In this document: one piece after another, positions 38,720-47,553 of the stretch
How the letters are laid out: each line of letters begins with the position of its first letter
How positions within the stretch are numbered: position 1 is the stretch's first letter
Assembly: GCF_016864555.1 (NCBI RefSeq)
Contig: NZ_CP044011.1
Coordinates: forward strand, 2,189,501 to 2,253,500
Reading direction: 5' to 3'
From: Sinorhizobium sp. BG8
GTDB lineage: Bacteria; Pseudomonadota; Alphaproteobacteria; Rhizobiales; Rhizobiaceae
Length of the DNA stretch: 64,000 nt
Made by a program: the position numbers and the translations under genes
Notes under the pieces: generated by a model
The model's database searches: none
The model's input: only the letters and a program-made list of their open reading frames with translations
What the model was told of the DNA's origin: nothing

Positions 38720-40933
38720 ATGGATACAGCGACTTCGGACATAGCGGCAACCATCTCGACGGTGGAGGTGCCGGCAGGTCCAGAACTCCCCGACATCGAA
38801 GCGCTGATGCAGAGCCCAGAGCGGTTTATCAACCGCGAGTTCTCATGGCTCCAGTTCAATCGCCGCGTCCTCGAGGAGACGCTGAACACGGCGCATCCGC
38901 TCTTGGAGCGCGTCCGCTTCCTCTCGATCTCGGCGGCCAACCTCGATGAATTCTTCATGGTGCGCGTCGCCGGCCTCGAAGGGCAGGTGCGTCAGGGCAT
39001 CGCCATCAAGAGCCCCGACGGCAAGACCTCGGCCGAGCAGCTGGACGATATCCTGAAGGAGATCGACAATCTGCAGATGGAGCAGCAGGCCTCGCTCGCC
39101 ATCCTGCAGCAGTACCTCGCCAAGGAAGACATTCTGATCGTCCGTCCCTCTGCGCTTTCCGGCGAGGACAGGGCCTGGCTGGCGCAGGCATTCGAGGATT
39201 CGATCTTCCCCGTCCTCACGCCGCTGTCGATCGATCCAGCCCATCCGTTCCCGTTCATTCCCAATCTCGGCTTCTCGATCGGCCTGCAGCTGGAGAATAT
39301 CCACACGCACGAGCCGATGACTGCTCTCCTGCGCCTCCCCGTCGCGCTCGATCGCTTCATGCGCTTGCCCGATTCCGGTGGCGCGATCCGCTACATCACC
39401 CTCGAGGATCTCGTCGGCCAGTTCATTCACAAGCTCTTCCCGGGCTACTCCGTCCAGGGGTCGGGCACGTTCCGGATCATCCGAGACAGTGATATCGAAG
39501 TGGAGGAAGAGGCCGAAGACCTCGTGCGTTTCTACGAGACCGCGCTGAAGCGCCGCCGCCGCGGATCTGTGATCCGGCTGGAGACGGATTCGGAGATGCC
39601 GCAGTCGCTTCGCCGCTTCGTGGTCCAGGAACTCGGCGTGCCGGACAACCGCGTCGCCATCCTGCCGGGGCTGCTTGCGCTCAACACCCTCTCCGAAATC
39701 ACCAAGGCGCCGCGGGAGGACCTCAGGTTCGAGCCGTACAATGCCCGATTTCCCGAACGCGTCCGCGAGCACGCAGGCGACTGCTTCGCGGCCATCCGCG
39801 AAAAGGACATGGTCGTCCACCACCCCTACGAGTCCTTCGACGTGGTGGTCCAGTTTCTGCTCCAGGCTGCGCGCGATCCTGAAGTGGTCGCGATAAAGCA
39901 GACGCTCTACCGGACGTCGAACGACAGCCCGATCGTGCGGGCGCTTGCCGATGCCGCCGAAGCCGGCAAGTCGGTCACCGCGCTTGTGGAGCTAAAGGCG
40001 CGTTTCGACGAGGAAGCCAACATCCGCTGGGCACGCGACCTCGAGCGTGCGGGCGTGCAGGTGGTCTTCGGCTTCATCGAACTGAAGACGCATGCCAAGA
40101 TGTCGCTCGTCGTGCGCCGCGAGGAAGGCAAGCTCAGGAGCTACTGCCACCTCGGCACCGGCAACTACCATCCGGTCACCGCGAAGATCTACACCGACCT
40201 GTCCTTCTTCACGTGCAACCCGACCATCGCCCATGACATGGCGAACATCTTCAACTTCATCACCGGCTACGGCGAACCGGAAGCCGGCATGAAGCTTGCG
40301 GTCTCGCCGCATACGCTCCGCCCCAGGATCCTCAAGCACATCAACGAGGAAATCGAGCACGCCAGGAACGGATCGCCGGCTGCGATCTGGATGAAGATGA
40401 ACTCGCTTGTGGATCCCGAGATCATCGACAGCCTCTACCGGGCGAGCCAGGCGGGCGTGGAGGTCGATCTCGTGGTGCGCGGCATCTGCTGCCTGCGCCC
40501 GCAGGTTCCGGGGCTTTCGGAAAACATCCGGGTCAAGTCGATCGTCGGGCGCTTCCTGGAGCACTCTCGCATCTTCTGTTTCGGAAACGGCCATGGGCTT
40601 CCATCGGAGAAGGCGCTCGTCTATATAGGGTCCGCGGACATGATGCCGCGCAATCTGGACCGGCGGGTCGAGACACTTGTGCCTCTGATCAACCGGACTG
40701 TGCATGAACAGGTACTTTCGCAGATTATGCTGGGCAATCTCATCGACAACCAGCAGAGCTACGAGATCCTGGAGGACGGCACGTCGCGGCGCATGGAAGT
40801 TCCGCATGGCGCCGAGCCGTTCAATGCACAGCATTATTTCATGACCAATCCGAGCCTTTCGGGGCGAGGAGAGTCGTTGAAGTCCAGTGCGCCGAAGACG
40901 ATCGCAGGCTGGCAAAGCCGCCGGAAAAAGTAA
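38720..40933 (+). CDS. ppk: Polyphosphate kinase 1
   Basis: 737 aa from ATG at 38720 with GGCGGAAAG before it. It makes polyphosphate from ATP. Features: [18 protein letters not shown] and [19 protein letters not shown] in the N-terminal domain, then the two PLD-like catalytic halves with [27 protein letters not shown] (His for phospho-enzyme formation) and [11 protein letters not shown], and [12 protein letters not shown]. Normal length, followed after 15 nt by ppx, giving a make-and-break pair for polyphosphate. Confidence 0.97.
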   Translation: MDTATSDIAATISTVEVPAGPELPDIEALMQSPERFINREFSWLQFNRRVLEETLNTAHPLLERVRFLSISAANLDEFFMVRVAGLEGQVRQGIAIKSPDGKTSAEQLDDILKEIDNLQMEQQASLAILQQYLAKEDILIVRPSALSGEDRAWLAQAFEDSIFPVLTPLSIDPAHPFPFIPNLGFSIGLQLENIHTHEPMTALLRLPVALDRFMRLPDSGGAIRYITLEDLVGQFIHKLFPGYSVQGSGTFRIIRDSDIEVEEEAEDLVRFYETALKRRRRGSVIRLETDSEMPQSLRRFVVQELGVPDNRVAILPGLLALNTLSEITKAPREDLRFEPYNARFPERVREHAGDCFAAIREKDMVVHHPYESFDVVVQFLLQAARDPEVVAIKQTLYRTSNDSPIVRALADAAEAGKSVTALVELKARFDEEANIRWARDLERAGVQVVFGFIELKTHAKMSLVVRREEGKLRSYCHLGTGNYHPVTAKIYTDLSFFTCNPTIAHDMANIFNFITGYGEPEAGMKLAVSPHTLRPRILKHINEEIEHARNGSPAAIWMKMNSLVDPEIIDSLYRASQAGVEVDLVVRGICCLRPQVPGLSENIRVKSIVGRFLEHSRIFCFGNGHGLPSEKALVYIGSADMMPRNLDRRVETLVPLINRTVHEQVLSQIMLGNLIDNQQSYEILEDGTSRRMEVPHGAEPFNAQHYFMTNPSLSGRGESLKSSAPKTIAGWQSRRKK

Positions 40934-40948
40934 AAAAACTGGACGTGC

Positions 40949-42469
40949 ATGGTTGAATCCGAAGCCCAGGGGCGTTTGCCTGGAGTTGCCCCGGTCTCTG
41001 TGGTGGATATCGGATCGAACTCGATTCGCTTGGTCGTTTACGAGGGTCTCAACCGGTCGCCAGCCGTCCTCTTCAACGAAAAGGTGATGTGCGGGCTCGG
41101 TAAGGGGCTCGCCAAGACCGGACGCATGGACGAGGAGGGCGTGGCGCGCGCGCTCGCGGCTCTCCACCGTTTCAAGGCGCTGTCGGCCCAGGCGAGGGCC
41201 CAGACCATGTATATCCTCGCCACCGCCGCCGCGCGCGAAGCTGAAAACGGCGCCGACTTCATCCACAGTGCAGAGATGATCCTCGGTCGCCGCATCCGCG
41301 TCCTGTCGGGCGAGGAGGAGGCCTATTTCTCCGCGCTCGGCATCGTCAGCGGCTTCCACGATCCGGACGGGATCGTCGGAGATCTCGGCGGCGGGTCGCT
41401 CGAGCTCGTTGATGTGCGCGGCCGGGCGATCGGCAACGGCATCACGCTTCCGCTCGGAGGCATCCGCCTTTCCGAAGCGGCCATGGGTTCGGTGGCGCAA
41501 GCCCGGACCGTCGCCCGCAAGCACCTGAAAAACGCGACCCTCCTCAAATCAGCCGCGGGGCGCACCTTCTACGCGGTCGGCGGCACCTGGCGCTCCATCG
41601 CCAAGCTGCACATGGAAGTGCGCAACTATCCCCTGCACATGATGCAGGGCTACGAGATCGACTTTGCCGAAGCCATGGATTTCCTCACGGATATCGTGAC
41701 CGCAAAGGGCTCGAAGGATCCCGCCTATGGCGCGATCTCCAAGCTTCGCCGCACGTTGCTGCCCTATGGCGCGGTCGCCATGCAGGAAACGATCGCGCTC
41801 ATGAAGCCGTCGAAGGTTTCCTTTTCCTCTCTCGGAGTGCGCGAGGGCTTCCTCTATTCGCTTCTTCCTGAATCCGAGAAGCTGCAGGACCCGCTGCTGT
41901 CGGCCGCCCGCGAGCTGGCGATCCTGCGCGCCCGTTCTCCGGAGCATGCGCGCGAACTCGCCGAATGGACCGGCCGCATGATGCCCGTCTTCGATATCGT
42001 GGAGACCGAGGAAGAAAGCCGCTATCGCCAGGCAGCCTGCCTGCTCGCCGACATCAGCTGGCGCGCCCATCCGGACTACCGCGGCCTGCAGGCGCTGAAC
42101 ATCATCGCGCACAGCACCTTCGCCGGGATTTCTCATCCGGGCCGTGCCTATATCGCGCTTGCCAACTACTACCGGTTCGAAGGTCTCTACGACGATGCGG
42201 CGACCGGGTCGCTCGCGACCATCGCCACGCCGCGCCTGCTGGAGCTCGCCAAGCTTCTCGGCGGAATGCTGCGCATCGTCTATCTGTTTTCCGCGTCGAT
42301 GCCTGGCATCGTCAGGCACCTCAGCTTCCGCAAGTCGAAGAGCCCCGAACTCGATCTCGAGTTCGTCGTTCCCTCGGAATATGCGGAGCTTGCGGGCGAA
42401 AGGCTGGAGGGTCGCCTGCAGCAACTGGCGCGCCTGACCGGCAATCGCCTCGCTTTCCGCTACGAATAG
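40949..42469 (+). CDS. ppx: Exopolyphosphatase (Ppx/GppA family)
   Basis: 506 aa with the actin-like ASKHA fold: VVDIGSNSIRLVVYEG, AARE-type ATAAAREAENG, LSGEEEAYFSALGI, IVGDLGGGSLELVDV (phosphate loops) and a C-terminal HD-like domain (about 310-506). It removes terminal phosphates from polyphosphate, and may also act on pppGpp. Placed directly behind ppk, as in many proteobacteria. The N-terminus is long; the conserved part starts near residue 14. Confidence 0.95.
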   Translation: MVESEAQGRLPGVAPVSVVDIGSNSIRLVVYEGLNRSPAVLFNEKVMCGLGKGLAKTGRMDEEGVARALAALHRFKALSAQARAQTMYILATAAAREAENGADFIHSAEMILGRRIRVLSGEEEAYFSALGIVSGFHDPDGIVGDLGGGSLELVDVRGRAIGNGITLPLGGIRLSEAAMGSVAQARTVARKHLKNATLLKSAAGRTFYAVGGTWRSIAKLHMEVRNYPLHMMQGYEIDFAEAMDFLTDIVTAKGSKDPAYGAISKLRRTLLPYGAVAMQETIALMKPSKVSFSSLGVREGFLYSLLPESEKLQDPLLSAARELAILRARSPEHARELAEWTGRMMPVFDIVETEEESRYRQAACLLADISWRAHPDYRGLQALNIIAHSTFAGISHPGRAYIALANYYRFEGLYDDAATGSLATIATPRLLELAKLLGGMLRIVYLFSASMPGIVRHLSFRKSKSPELDLEFVVPSEYAELAGERLEGRLQQLARLTGNRLAFRYE

Positions 42470-42489
42470 ACACCTCGCACTTACGCAAA

Positions 42490-42520
42490 CGGGCGCGCCG
42501 ATCATCGACGCGCCCGCCCG
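42490..42520. terminator. Hairpin between convergent ppx and phytase-like gene
   Basis: GGGCGCG and CGCGCCC (about 42491-42497 / 42509-42515) form a 7-bp stem in the 60-bp gap between convergent stops. There is no T-run, so the terminator role is tentative. Confidence 0.4.
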
Positions 42521-42529
42521 TCGTGATGC

Positions 42530-43900
42530 TTACTCCGCCTTGAGGAAGTCGCCGACCTCGAGCAGCACGAACTCATTGTCGTCTGCCTTGTCGATCGAAC
42601 GGCCGGCCGAGAAGGGCAGGTTGTTGTCGTTGCCTACGATGATGTGCGTCTCGTCCACGCGGTCGACGTTCTCGATGGTGAGGAAAGGCATGTCGTAGAA
42701 GCCTTCGCCACCGCCCTGGCGCTTGCGGTTTTCCGGATCGGCGATCTTCAGGAGGTCGATGTAGCCGATCTTGCGTACGGCCTTGCCGACGTTCCCGTCA
42801 TCCATCGCGATTTTGTAGATGCGCTTGACCTTCGAGCCGACGGCGAAGCAGTCGACCTTCGGATCCTTGGGGTCGGCGCAGGCCTTGTCGACGGTTCCGG
42901 CGCCGTTGTCGCGCTCGATCACCAGCGCCGTGGTCTCGTCCAGCATGTTGAAATCGCCGATTGCCTCGCCGCCCTCGGCCAGCGGATAGAGCCAGCTGCG
43001 GCCGGTCCAAGCCTTGCTGGCGACGTCGAACTCAACGATGCGCAACGCCGGACGACCTTCCGCCTGCTCGACCGATTCGTTGTCGACCCAGAGCGGTCCC
43101 TCGAGCAGGCCGTAGAGCTTGCTTCCGTCCTTCGACATGGCAAGGCCCTCATAGCCGCCCGAGCGCTTCAGGTTGAAGGCCGGCATCTTCTTCGAAGGGT
43201 CCGCCTGCACGGCGAGCGTCGGATTGTCGGGCGAAAGCACCGGCTTGCCCTCGACCTCGGTGGCGACGGCGTCTGTCAGCCTGCCCTCGCTGTCGAACTT
43301 CAGGAGGTAGGGGCCGAACTCCTCGCCGATCCAGAAGCCGTCCGCAACGGGCTGGATCGATTCGACGTCGAAGTCGCCGCCGGTCAGGTAGCGCTTGTCA
43401 GCACCTTCCATGACGATCGGGAAGGGGGCCTTCCGGTCGGGATCGGAGAGGAAGACCGTCTTGATCGGCTCGAGCTTGCCGTTGTCCCAGTCGAACTTGA
43501 CATGGTGGATCATCAGCATGGCGTCGGTGGAGTTCAGCTTGTTGCCGAAGCCGTTGTCCGAGAGCGTCCAGAAGCTGCCGTCGTCCATCGCCTTGATGCC
43601 GGAGAAGCCCTGCATCGGCTGGCCGTCGAAGGGCAGCGAGAGGCCCGTCGGGCGAACGCCGTCCTTGCCCGGCACGCTTGCGAGCCCGTCGGCGCGCTTG
43701 CGGTCGGCGGTGGAGAACTTGCCCGAGGTCTTGAGGTATTCGGCGGCGTCGGCCGGAGCCGCGATGATCGTGTTGGCCGGAAGGATCGCGTGCGCCTTGA
43801 GCGTTGCCGGGAACACCTTTTCTTCGGCCGCTGCCGGGGCGGTCATCAGAAGCGTCAGGGCCACGGAGGCAAGCAGTTGTCTCGTCATGTTGGTCACCAT
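42530..43900 (-). CDS. Esterase-like/phytase-like exported protein (PF13449 type)
   Basis: 456 aa from ATG at 43900; ATG 43888 (MTRQLLASVALTLLM) is equally possible and gives a neater signal peptide, cleaved near AAAEE. The mature protein is a beta-propeller-like phytase-like domain: QGFSGIKAMDDGSFWTLSDNGFG, GGDFDVESIQPVADGFWIGEEFGPYL, GYEGLAMSKDGSKLYGLLEGPLW, DETTALVIERDNGAG and YDMPFLTIENVDRVD. These proteins probably hydrolyse phosphate esters in the periplasm, though activity is rarely shown. It sits near ppk-ppx but is convergent to them. Confidence 0.82.
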   Translation of the reverse strand: MVTNMTRQLLASVALTLLMTAPAAAEEKVFPATLKAHAILPANTIIAAPADAAEYLKTSGKFSTADRKRADGLASVPGKDGVRPTGLSLPFDGQPMQGFSGIKAMDDGSFWTLSDNGFGNKLNSTDAMLMIHHVKFDWDNGKLEPIKTVFLSDPDRKAPFPIVMEGADKRYLTGGDFDVESIQPVADGFWIGEEFGPYLLKFDSEGRLTDAVATEVEGKPVLSPDNPTLAVQADPSKKMPAFNLKRSGGYEGLAMSKDGSKLYGLLEGPLWVDNESVEQAEGRPALRIVEFDVASKAWTGRSWLYPLAEGGEAIGDFNMLDETTALVIERDNGAGTVDKACADPKDPKVDCFAVGSKVKRIYKIAMDDGNVGKAVRKIGYIDLLKIADPENRKRQGGGEGFYDMPFLTIENVDRVDETHIIVGNDNNLPFSAGRSIDKADDNEFVLLEVGDFLKAE

Positions 43901-44025
43901 GGGTTGGAGTTGGGACGCTCCCCGGTAGGCGGTCCGTGTGACGTTGAGGTGATGATTGCTTGACGGTGCAATGAAGCTTTGATGACGCCCGCCTCGTGCG
44001 GTGCCGGCCGGTCGTGGCCTTCGCG

Positions 44026-44958
44026 TCAGGCGCGGGAGGCGGCGACGAGCGTCGCAAACCGGCCCGGCGTCATGCCGTGCGCCCTCTTGAAGTGCCGAGT
44101 GAGGTGCGCCTGGTCGGCAAACCCACTCGCATAGGCGGCCTCGGCGATGCTGTCGCCGCGGGCGATGATCGAGCGCGCCCTGTCCAGCCGCCGCATGACG
44201 AGATAGCGGTGCGGGCTCGTCCCGAGCAGGCGGCGGAACTGGCGTGACAGGGTGAAGCGGTCGAGCCCGGTCACCTCTTCCAGATCGTCCGACGTGAGCC
44301 CGCGTTCGAGGTTGTCGCGCAGGAAGTCGGCCGCTCGCGACACGGCGGCACGCGCCGGACGGCCCGGCGCCGAAGATACCGGAGCGCCGTCCGCATGGCG
44401 CAACAGGCCGTCGGCGAGCTCGGCCACGAGAGTGTCGAGCTTCATCGGGTCGATCTCGTGGTCGATGTCGCCGAGCGCATCGAGAATGAGCCGTGCGAGC
44501 ACCGGATCGTCGAGGACCGGATCGGAGACGAAGGGCAGGCCGCCGAACTGCGGCGGAAGGGCCGCCTGAAGGCGGTCCGGTGGAATGTACATCATGCGGT
44601 AGCTGAGACCTTCATCCGTACCCGCCGCGCCGTCGTGCAGCTCGTCGGGATGGAGCACGATCACGTTGCCGGGAAGGCTGAACTGCGACACGCCCCGGTA
44701 TCGGAAGGTCTGGATCCCGGAAAGCGTCATGCCGATCGCATAGGTGTCGTGGCGGTGCGGCGCGAAGCCGTTGCCGTGGAACCGCGCCTCGATCCGCTCT
44801 ATCCCGCCGGAAGGCGGCGCCATGTGGATCCGGTCCGGATCGTCGCCGCAAGAACGTTCAATCGCCTCGTGATCGCTTCCGGCTAATGCATTGGCAGCGG
44901 ACGGGCTCTCGCCATCCGCCTTGATCCTTTCCGCATGTTTCCGGGAGACCCATTGCAT
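44026..44958 (-). CDS. AraC-family transcriptional regulator
   Basis: 310 aa from ATG at 44958; a start at ATG 44823 (265 aa) is a real alternative because the first 45 residues show no family character and the upstream ATG has no ribosome-binding site and overlaps the neighbour's start codon. The N-terminal cupin (FAPHRHDTYAIGMTLSGIQTFRYRG, GNVIVLHPDELHDG) binds an unknown ligand. The C-terminal double helix-turn-helix (LTSDDLEEVTGLDRFTLSRQFRRLLGTSPHRYL, ASGFADQAHLTRHFKRAHGMTPGRF) is intact. It likely controls the divergent DUF2000 gene or itself. Confidence 0.9.
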   Translation of the reverse strand: MQWVSRKHAERIKADGESPSAANALAGSDHEAIERSCGDDPDRIHMAPPSGGIERIEARFHGNGFAPHRHDTYAIGMTLSGIQTFRYRGVSQFSLPGNVIVLHPDELHDGAAGTDEGLSYRMMYIPPDRLQAALPPQFGGLPFVSDPVLDDPVLARLILDALGDIDHEIDPMKLDTLVAELADGLLRHADGAPVSSAPGRPARAAVSRAADFLRDNLERGLTSDDLEEVTGLDRFTLSRQFRRLLGTSPHRYLVMRRLDRARSIIARGDSIAEAAYASGFADQAHLTRHFKRAHGMTPGRFATLVAASRA

Positions 44959-45364
44959 GTTCGACACCAAATTTGCCGTTGTCCTGCGAGACGATCTGAT
45001 GACCTGGCAGAAACTCAACGTCACCGCCTTCCTCGCAACGGGGGTCGCCGGCCAGAAGCCGTCGATCATCGGCGAATCCTATCGCGACGCGGCGGGCAAT
45101 GTCTACAACGCGCTGAGCGTCCAGCCGATCGTTGTCCTTTCGGCCGATGCGTCCACGATCGCCGCCATCCATCGCCGTGCGCTGGAGCGGGACGTCCAGG
45201 TCTCCGCCTATATCGAGGAGATGTTCTCGACCGGCCATGACGTGGCCAACCGCGAAGCCTTCGCCTCCTTTGGACCGGACGAGGCGAAAGTGGTGGGGAT
45301 CGCGCTCCACGCGGACCGCAAGCTCGTGGACAAGGTGACGAAGGGCGCGAGGCTCCATGCCTGA
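44957..45364 (+). CDS. DUF2000 family protein
   Basis: 135 aa from ATG at 44957, 8 nt after GGGAGA. DUF2000-type features: FAVVLRDDLMTWQKLNVTAFLATGV, SYRDAAGNVYNAL, QPIVVLSADASTIAAIHRRAL and VVGIALHADRKLVDKVTKG. The fold is thought to resemble peptidyl-tRNA hydrolase-like proteins, with no known activity. It is divergent from the AraC gene with overlapping start codons if the longer AraC start is right, a typical regulator-target pair. Confidence 0.82.
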   Translation: MFDTKFAVVLRDDLMTWQKLNVTAFLATGVAGQKPSIIGESYRDAAGNVYNALSVQPIVVLSADASTIAAIHRRALERDVQVSAYIEEMFSTGHDVANREAFASFGPDEAKVVGIALHADRKLVDKVTKGARLHA

Positions 45365-45379
45365 CCGGCATCCGTCGCT

Positions 45380-45880
45380 CTAGCCCGTGGCCGATGCCGC
45401 CCAGAGAAACTGCGCTTCGCTCTGCACCGCGCCGGGGCGCACCAGCCTTATGCGCCTGAGCGCGGCCTGCGGTTCCTCGCCGCGTTCGACGAGCAGCCTC
45501 AGGGCCACCATGCCCGAGCGGCCATGGCCGCCGTGGCAGTGGACGAGCACCGCGCCGCCTCGGTCGAGCAGGGCATGCAGGCTGTCGGAAATCGTCGGCC
45601 AGCTCGATGCATTCGAACCCGAGGGGCCTCCGAGGTCACGGACCGGCAGATGGAACCAGCCGATGCCCATGGAAGCGAGCCGGAGCCCGAGATCGCTGCA
45701 TCCGCGCGCTTCCATCTCGAACGTGTCGGTCATGGAAACGACGACGTCGGCACCCCAGTCCCTGATCGTCCTGAGGTCCGCGTCGTAGGCGCCAGAGCGC
45801 CCCGGAATCCGGCTGATGCCGATCCGTCCGCCGCTCGCAAGCGGCACCGTGGCGATGGTGAATGGCTCTACCGGTTCCAT
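45380..45880 (-). CDS. Dual-specificity/tyrosine phosphatase-like protein
   Basis: 166 aa with a complete Cys phosphatase loop: VHCHGGHGRSGMVALRLL (C-x5-R-[ST]). The general-acid region may be PVRDLGGPSG, and DADLRTIRDWGADVVVSM is the conserved preceding strand. There is no signal peptide or membrane helix, so it is a cytosolic soluble phosphatase. The substrate is unknown. It lies downstream of rnd on the same strand and is convergent with the DUF2000 gene. Confidence 0.85.
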   Translation of the reverse strand: MEPVEPFTIATVPLASGGRIGISRIPGRSGAYDADLRTIRDWGADVVVSMTDTFEMEARGCSDLGLRLASMGIGWFHLPVRDLGGPSGSNASSWPTISDSLHALLDRGGAVLVHCHGGHGRSGMVALRLLVERGEEPQAALRRIRLVRPGAVQSEAQFLWAASATG

Positions 45881-46021
45881 GGCCAGGCATTTTACCCGCT
45901 CCTGCAGGGAGCTGGAACCGGAAAACGCGAGGATGCCCGCGATCGGGAGGTAAGGCCGTCCGTTGCCCGCCGCAGGACGCAGCGCCGGAGCCCGGCCGCG
46001 TTCGATGCCACGGGCTTCGCG

Positions 46022-47176
46022 TTAAAGTTCCACTGCCTCGAGCTTGCGGTTCACGAAGCGCAGGCCGACCTTGCCGTCTATGAGGTTCAGCGCGGTATTG
46101 CCGAAAAGCTCGCGCCGCCATCCGTGAAGCGCCGGAACGTCCGCGTTCTCGCCCTCGGCGGCGATCCTTTCCAGGTCGTCGCTGTTGGCGATGATCTTGG
46201 CGGCCACGCCCTCGCGCTCCGATATCAGCTTCAGGAGCACCTTCAGGAGTTCGCTTGCGGCTGCTGCCCCTTCCGGCAGTTGCGGCTGGCGGGGCAGGCG
46301 CGGCAGATCGGTCTTCGGAACGGCCAGTGCCGTGTTGATCGCCTCCAGAAGCGCCGCTCCGGACTGCGAGCGCTCCCAGCCCTTGGGAATGGTGCGCAGC
46401 CGTCCCAGCGCTTCGGCATCCGCCGGCTGCTGCTGGGCAATCTCGTAGATCGTGTCGTCCTTCAGGATGCGCGAACGCGGCACGTTGCGGCCGCGCGCCT
46501 CACGCTCGCGCCAGGCGGCGACCTTTTGGAGAACAGCAAGTTCCTGTGGTTTCTTCACCCGCATCTTCAGGCGCTTCCAGGCGTCGTCCGGGTGGATGTC
46601 ATAGGTTCCGGCCGACTCGAGGATCGCCATTTCCTCCGTCAGCCACAGGGAGCGTCCTTCGCCTTCCAGCTTGGCCTTCAGCGTCTGGTAGACGTCGCGA
46701 AGGTGGGTCACGTCTGCCAGCGCATATTCGAGCTGCTTGTCCGTGAGCGGCCTGCGGCTCCAGTCGGTGAAGCGCGAGGACTTGTCGATCTGCACGCCCT
46801 TCGTCCGCTGCACGAGTTGGTCGTAGGAGACGCTCTCGCCGAAACCGCAGACCATGGCGGCGACCTGCGTGTCGAAGATCGGATGAGGAATGAGATTGCC
46901 GCGATTGTAGATGATCTCGATATCCTGCCGTGCCGCATGGAAGACCTTGATCACTTGCGGATTGGCCATCAGTTCGAAGAACGGGGCGAGATCGATGTTC
47001 TTGGCGAGCGGATCCACGAGCACCGCGATGTCGGGCCCGGCCATCTGGATGAGGCACAGTTCAGGCCAGAAAGTCGTCTCGCGCAGGAATTCCGTGTCGA
47101 TCGTCAGGTAGTCGGATTTGGCAAGAATCTGGCATGCGTCGGCAAGAGCCGCGGTCGTCTGGATAATGTCCATCAA
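46022..47176 (-). CDS. rnd: Ribonuclease D
   Basis: 384 aa. The DEDDy 3'-5' exonuclease core is visible: LTIDTEFLRE (Asp-x-Glu), VFHAARQDIEIIYN (Asp), QVAAMVCGFGESVSYDQLV and the final motif YALADVTHLRDVY (Tyr-x3-Asp). The HRDC domain (about 205-290: AVLQKVAAWREREARGRNVPRSRIL) follows. It trims tRNA 3' ends. A second Met at residue 2 is an alternative start. In relatives I remember it lying next to aspS, here 15 kb away. Confidence 0.95.
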   Translation of the reverse strand: MMDIIQTTAALADACQILAKSDYLTIDTEFLRETTFWPELCLIQMAGPDIAVLVDPLAKNIDLAPFFELMANPQVIKVFHAARQDIEIIYNRGNLIPHPIFDTQVAAMVCGFGESVSYDQLVQRTKGVQIDKSSRFTDWSRRPLTDKQLEYALADVTHLRDVYQTLKAKLEGEGRSLWLTEEMAILESAGTYDIHPDDAWKRLKMRVKKPQELAVLQKVAAWREREARGRNVPRSRILKDDTIYEIAQQQPADAEALGRLRTIPKGWERSQSGAALLEAINTALAVPKTDLPRLPRQPQLPEGAAAASELLKVLLKLISEREGVAAKIIANSDDLERIAAEGENADVPALHGWRRELFGNTALNLIDGKVGLRFVNRKLEAVEL

Positions 47177-47553
47177 TATACTCGGGCGGGAAGTCTCAAT
47201 CTGGTTGGCTATGGTTTCGGGGGCAAAACCCGGTCGGAGCGCGTGTGCCGCAGGCTGTATATCGGATCTGCTCGGAAGGAAAGGTTCAGAAAATATCGAT
47301 CATTTCCGAATCGTTCCGATGCCCGCAGGGCCAGGATACAGCCTGTCCGAAGAGCTGGGGTCAATGGAACGCCTGACTGCAAACAACGCTGGACAGACCC
47401 TCAGGGTCTTGTTTCGCATTTGCTTGCTCTCGTTCGATCCAATCTGCCTCAACGGAACACGCACTCTTGTTGGGTTCAGACCCTAGACCCTTCACCATTT
47501 TGCCACAATCGAAAATTTCGCCGCTGCCGCAGTGTTTCGCGGGTTCGCCGTGG
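47177..47553. other. Non-coding gap, 377 bp, left edge of the accessory stretch
   Basis: The gap follows rnd (minus) and precedes the end of the multicopper oxidase gene (minus), so it holds the rnd promoter and the oxidase 3' region. The plus-strand frame through it lacks a ribosome-binding site and family features. No repeat, tRNA or attachment site could be seen. Confidence 0.45.

Noticed and set aside
44957-45364. TTG start at 44891 for the DUF2000 gene
   Set aside because: It would add 22 residues unlike the family; the ATG at 44957 has a GGGAGA site at the right distance.
47118-47486. 122-aa plus-strand frame over the rnd start and the gap after it
   Set aside because: It overlaps the rnd start region antisense, has no ribosome-binding site and shows no family features.
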